In this document: one piece after another, positions 6,144-8,407 of the stretch
How the letters are laid out: each line of letters begins with the position of its first letter
Numbering within the stretch: position 1 is the first letter of the stretch
Assembly: GCA_900556665.1 (NCBI GenBank)
Contig: USPX01000076.1
Location: forward strand, 1 to 8,407
From: an uncultured Eubacteriales bacterium
Lineage (GTDB): Bacteria > Bacillota_A > Clostridia > Lachnospirales > Cellulosilyticaceae
Direction of reading: 5' to 3'
DNA length: 8,407 nt
Translations under genes and position numbers: made by a program
Notes under the pieces: generated by a model
Database searches by the model: none
Told to the model about the DNA's origin: nothing
Seen by the model: only the letters and a program-made list of their open reading frames with translations

Positions 6144-7083
6144 CTAAAACTCATTTTTTACAAATTCTTCATAGGTTGGTGGATTATCTAACAAGCCATA
6201 TGCCTTAACTTTTTGAACTAAGTCTTCATAGGCTTCTTTAGTAATCTCTAGGTTATCAAAGGAAATCCACTCCAATGAAACATCTAATATGTTCTCTTCT
6301 TGTTTTAAATAAGTCTTTCCAATTTCTTTTGCACGGCTTAATTCTAAGTTTTCACCTGCTGTTTTATAAGCTGCTACAAATTCTTTGGCAAGCTCTGGCT
6401 TTTCATCTATGAAAGCATCTGTTAAAACAAGTCCACAGCAAAGGGAATCTTTCCAAAGTTCTTCTGAAGTATATAATACTTTTCCTACATCTAAAGCCAC
6501 CGCTCTAGCCCCAAAAGGTTCTGCCACGCAGTAACCATCTATTTGTTTACTCACTAAGGCTGATGGCATTTCTGCTGGTGAAAGCTCTGTAATCTTAATG
6601 TCTTCTAAACTCATATGATTAAGTGCTAATGCCTCATTTAATAATATATTATGAGAAGATTGACGGTGTGGAATGGCAAATGTTTTGCCTTTTAAATCTG
6701 CCATAGACTGAATCTCTTTATTCACCACAATCACATTACCATCTCTATGTCCTAAGGCAACGGCTAATGCCTATACCCTGGGCCTTAGATTTCATAGCAA
6801 GTTCAATGAGTACAGAGGCCCCATCTACTCTTCCTGTATTTAAAGCATCTAGAAGTTCAGGCCAAGAACCGTATTTCACAAGTTCTACGTTCAATCCTGT
6901 GCTTTCTTTTAATTCTTCTGCTTCTTCAAAGGCTGGCAGCGCATGTGTAATTGGTAAATACGCTATCTTCACTGTATTTTCATTGTAAGCAGTAGCTGCC
7001 ATTTGGTCTTTGTCACCTCCACAAGCTGTTAGACACATCCCCATCACACCTGCCAATAATCCTATTAAAACCCTACGCTTCAT
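6144..7083 (-). pseudogene. ABC transporter substrate-binding lipoprotein (NitT/TauT, SsuA-like), interrupted by one frameshift
   Basis: Two adjacent frames make one binding protein of about 313 residues. The first part (7083 to 6745) starts after AAGGGGGG. It has a lipoprotein signal peptide with lipobox LTAC (Cys21), then PITHALPAFEEAEE and the LLDALNTGRVDGASVL segment typical of this family. After ...AMKSKAQGIGI the frame slips near 6765 and ends at TAG (6747-6745). The other frame carries the expected continuation AVALGHRDGNVIVV, then LKGKTFAIPHRQSSHN and IDGYCVAEPFGARAV, down to 6144. Total length is 1 modulo 3, consistent with a loss of two bases (for example AAA reduced to A in ATT-AAA-GCC) or a gain of one. 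The rest of each half is well preserved, so the break is recent or a sequencing error. The mature protein would be a lipid-anchored binding protein outside the membrane; ligand unknown. Confidence 0.85.
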
Positions 7084-7134
7084 ACGATTCCCCCCTTACT
7101 TCACACATTTTATGATTTTAAATTTGAGATTTGA

Positions 7135-8407
7135 TTAATCCCAACCTAAAGCTTTACGTTTTGCTTTCATATCTGCTACGATTTTTTCGCCTAATGCCAC
7201 TGGATCAGTATCTACATGCATCACTGAGCCAAGCATTTCTCTTGTACCCTCTTTTAAGAACTCAATAACATTTTTAGAACCATGAATTTGTGCTTCTACG
7301 CAGTGATATGAGTTAACGCCTAATAATCTGAAACCTAATGCTGCATCAATGCCTTTTTCATTTCCCCATTCAGGTGAAGCAAAAGCAAATGGCATCTCAT
7401 ATATTTTGTGATTAAGTGCCCCAGCTACACCAGCAAAAATACCTGAAGAACGGGTATTATCGATACATTCCCCTACATGCCATACTGGTGGTAAATCTGG
7501 CTGCAAGAATTCTCTTAAGCTATCCCCTGCCTTTTTAAGACCATCCACATTACAATAGCCAAGTTTCATAAGTGGGAATGAAGCACAACCATTTGAAAGA
7601 ATTAAAACATTATTTTTAAGTAAGACATCTGCTACATCCACTGTAGCTTTTTCGTAAAGTACTTTTGGATTGCTACATCCAACCATATTGACGATGCCAA
7701 GGATTTTTCCGCTCTTAATGGCATCTGCAAGTGGCTGCATGCTACCAAAACGTTTGTGAATGTATTCTACTGAGAAACCAATTTCAGCCTCCACTTCATA
7801 AGGTGGAATATAAACTGGGATACCTTTACGTGCTTCAAAGCTTTCGATGGCACGCATTACGATTTTTTCTGCAAGTGCTCTTGTTTCCCCAATATTGGCA
7901 TGTCTGTGATCATATTCATAACGTTCTGCCCCTGGAAGTCTTGCAGAATCGCTAGTTGTCACAACTGTTGTTTTGAAGCATTTTGCAACTTCCATAATAG
8001 ATGGGAATACGTCTTGCACGTCAGCTACCCATAAATCTAATGCGCCTGTACCAAGTACTAATTCTGCTGTGACGGCATTTGAAAGTGGAATAACTCCGCC
8101 ATAACGATACATAGCTGCAAGTCCAGAGCAGCAAATACCGTAGAAACGAATACCTTTTGCACCTTTTGATTTCGCAAGCTCAATGAATTTTTCATCTTGC
8201 CCTACTTTTACGATTTCACTTACTAAAAGAGGTAAGTGACCATGTACTGCAATATTTACATAACCCTTTTTAAGGGCGCCCATATTTACTTTAGAAGTTA
8301 CTCTATCCCCTACACCGAATAAACTATCTGTGGCAAGAGAAGCTCCTACTACACCTGAGAAGGTAAATGCTAAACCACAACGAAGGAATTGTTCCATAAT
8401 ACTTTTC
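7135..8407 (-). CDS. cooS: CooS-family (anaerobic CO dehydrogenase-like) protein with altered C-cluster site, N-terminus outside the window
   Basis: The frame is open to the window edge and holds the C-terminal two thirds (about 423 residues) of a protein normally near 630. Numbering from the Met at 8397, the C-cluster ligands of C. hydrogenoformans CODH-II map as follows: HGH 52-54 (His261), GICC 87-90 (Cys295), C241 (Cys446), C271 (Cys476), C311 (Cys526) and K348 (Lys563). Spacings 446-476 (30) and 526-563 (37) match exactly. The position of Cys333 is Asp129, in ADVQDVFPS instead of the usual DVQC; the codon is GAC at 8013-8011. The residue before the Ni-binding cysteine is Glu310 (HVGECIDN) where true CODHs have HxGSC. 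The segment between the fifth and sixth ligand is about 10 residues shorter than in CODH-II. This fits the deviant CooS group; CO oxidation is doubtful. The cysteines of the B and D clusters lie outside the window. It precedes the transporter by 51 bases with no terminator. Confidence 0.93.
   Translation of the reverse strand, partial: KSIMEQFLRCGLAFTFSGVVGASLATDSLFGVGDRVTSKVNMGALKKGYVNIAVHGHLPLLVSEIVKVGQDEKFIELAKSKGAKGIRFYGICCSGLAAMYRYGGVIPLSNAVTAELVLGTGALDLWVADVQDVFPSIMEVAKCFKTTVVTTSDSARLPGAERYEYDHRHANIGETRALAEKIVMRAIESFEARKGIPVYIPPYEVEAEIGFSVEYIHKRFGSMQPLADAIKSGKILGIVNMVGCSNPKVLYEKATVDVADVLLKNNVLILSNGCASFPLMKLGYCNVDGLKKAGDSLREFLQPDLPPVWHVGECIDNTRSSGIFAGVAGALNHKIYEMPFAFASPEWGNEKGIDAALGFRLLGVNSYHCVEAQIHGSKNVIEFLKEGTREMLGSVMHVDTDPVALGEKIVADMKAKRKALGWD

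Noticed and set aside
7084..7134. Gap between cooS and the binding-protein gene as a possible terminator or riboswitch
   Set aside because: Only 51 AT-rich bases with no stable hairpin; it contains little beyond the AAGGGGGG ribosome site, which supports a single operon.

Overview
The window looks like chromosome of a low-GC, strictly anaerobic Firmicute of class Clostridia. A Lachnospirales or Cellulosilyticum-like host is a guess. The support is AT-rich sequence, purine-rich Shine-Dalgarno sites, a CooS-family (anaerobic carbon monoxide dehydrogenase) gene, and Clostridia-like protein sequences. Almost everything is on the minus strand, so gene order is best read from right to left.

Right part (about 4510-8407): a minus-strand operon. 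It contains a CooS-family protein (5' end outside the window), a lipoprotein substrate-binding protein broken by one frameshift, a NitT/TauT/SsuC-type permease and its SsuB/TauB-type ATPase. Spacing is tight (51 bp, 11 bp, then a TAATG overlap), and the operon ends at a strong symmetric terminator. The CooS protein is not a standard CO dehydrogenase: the cysteine equivalent to Cys333 of the C-cluster is Asp, and the residue before the Ni-binding cysteine is Glu instead of Ser. This places it with the deviant CooS proteins, one of which (CooS-V of Carboxydothermus hydrogenoformans) carries an Fe/S/O hybrid cluster and does not turn over CO. The operon is therefore a candidate for an undescribed import-plus-redox system.

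Middle (about 2050-4541): a MerR/BmrR-type regulator has its own promoter with the 19-bp spacer typical of MerR control. Next to it is a protein joining an N-terminal cysteine-rich (YkgJ-like) domain to C-terminal pentapeptide repeats, with an extended -10 promoter. Two small plus-strand genes for single-span membrane or secreted proteins diverge from it. The end of the second small gene forms part of the bidirectional terminator shared with the transporter operon.

Left part (1-1826): a very AT-rich two-gene unit. A DUF262 (ParB/Srx-fold, GmrS-like) protein has no DUF1524/HNH half, and overlaps by 29 bp the start of an ABC/SMC-like AAA ATPase that runs off the window. Both domain types recur in anti-phage systems, and this pairing may be a compact defence module. 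No tRNA, rRNA, CRISPR array, insertion sequence or riboswitch was recognised, and no gene-free stretch exceeds 300 bases.
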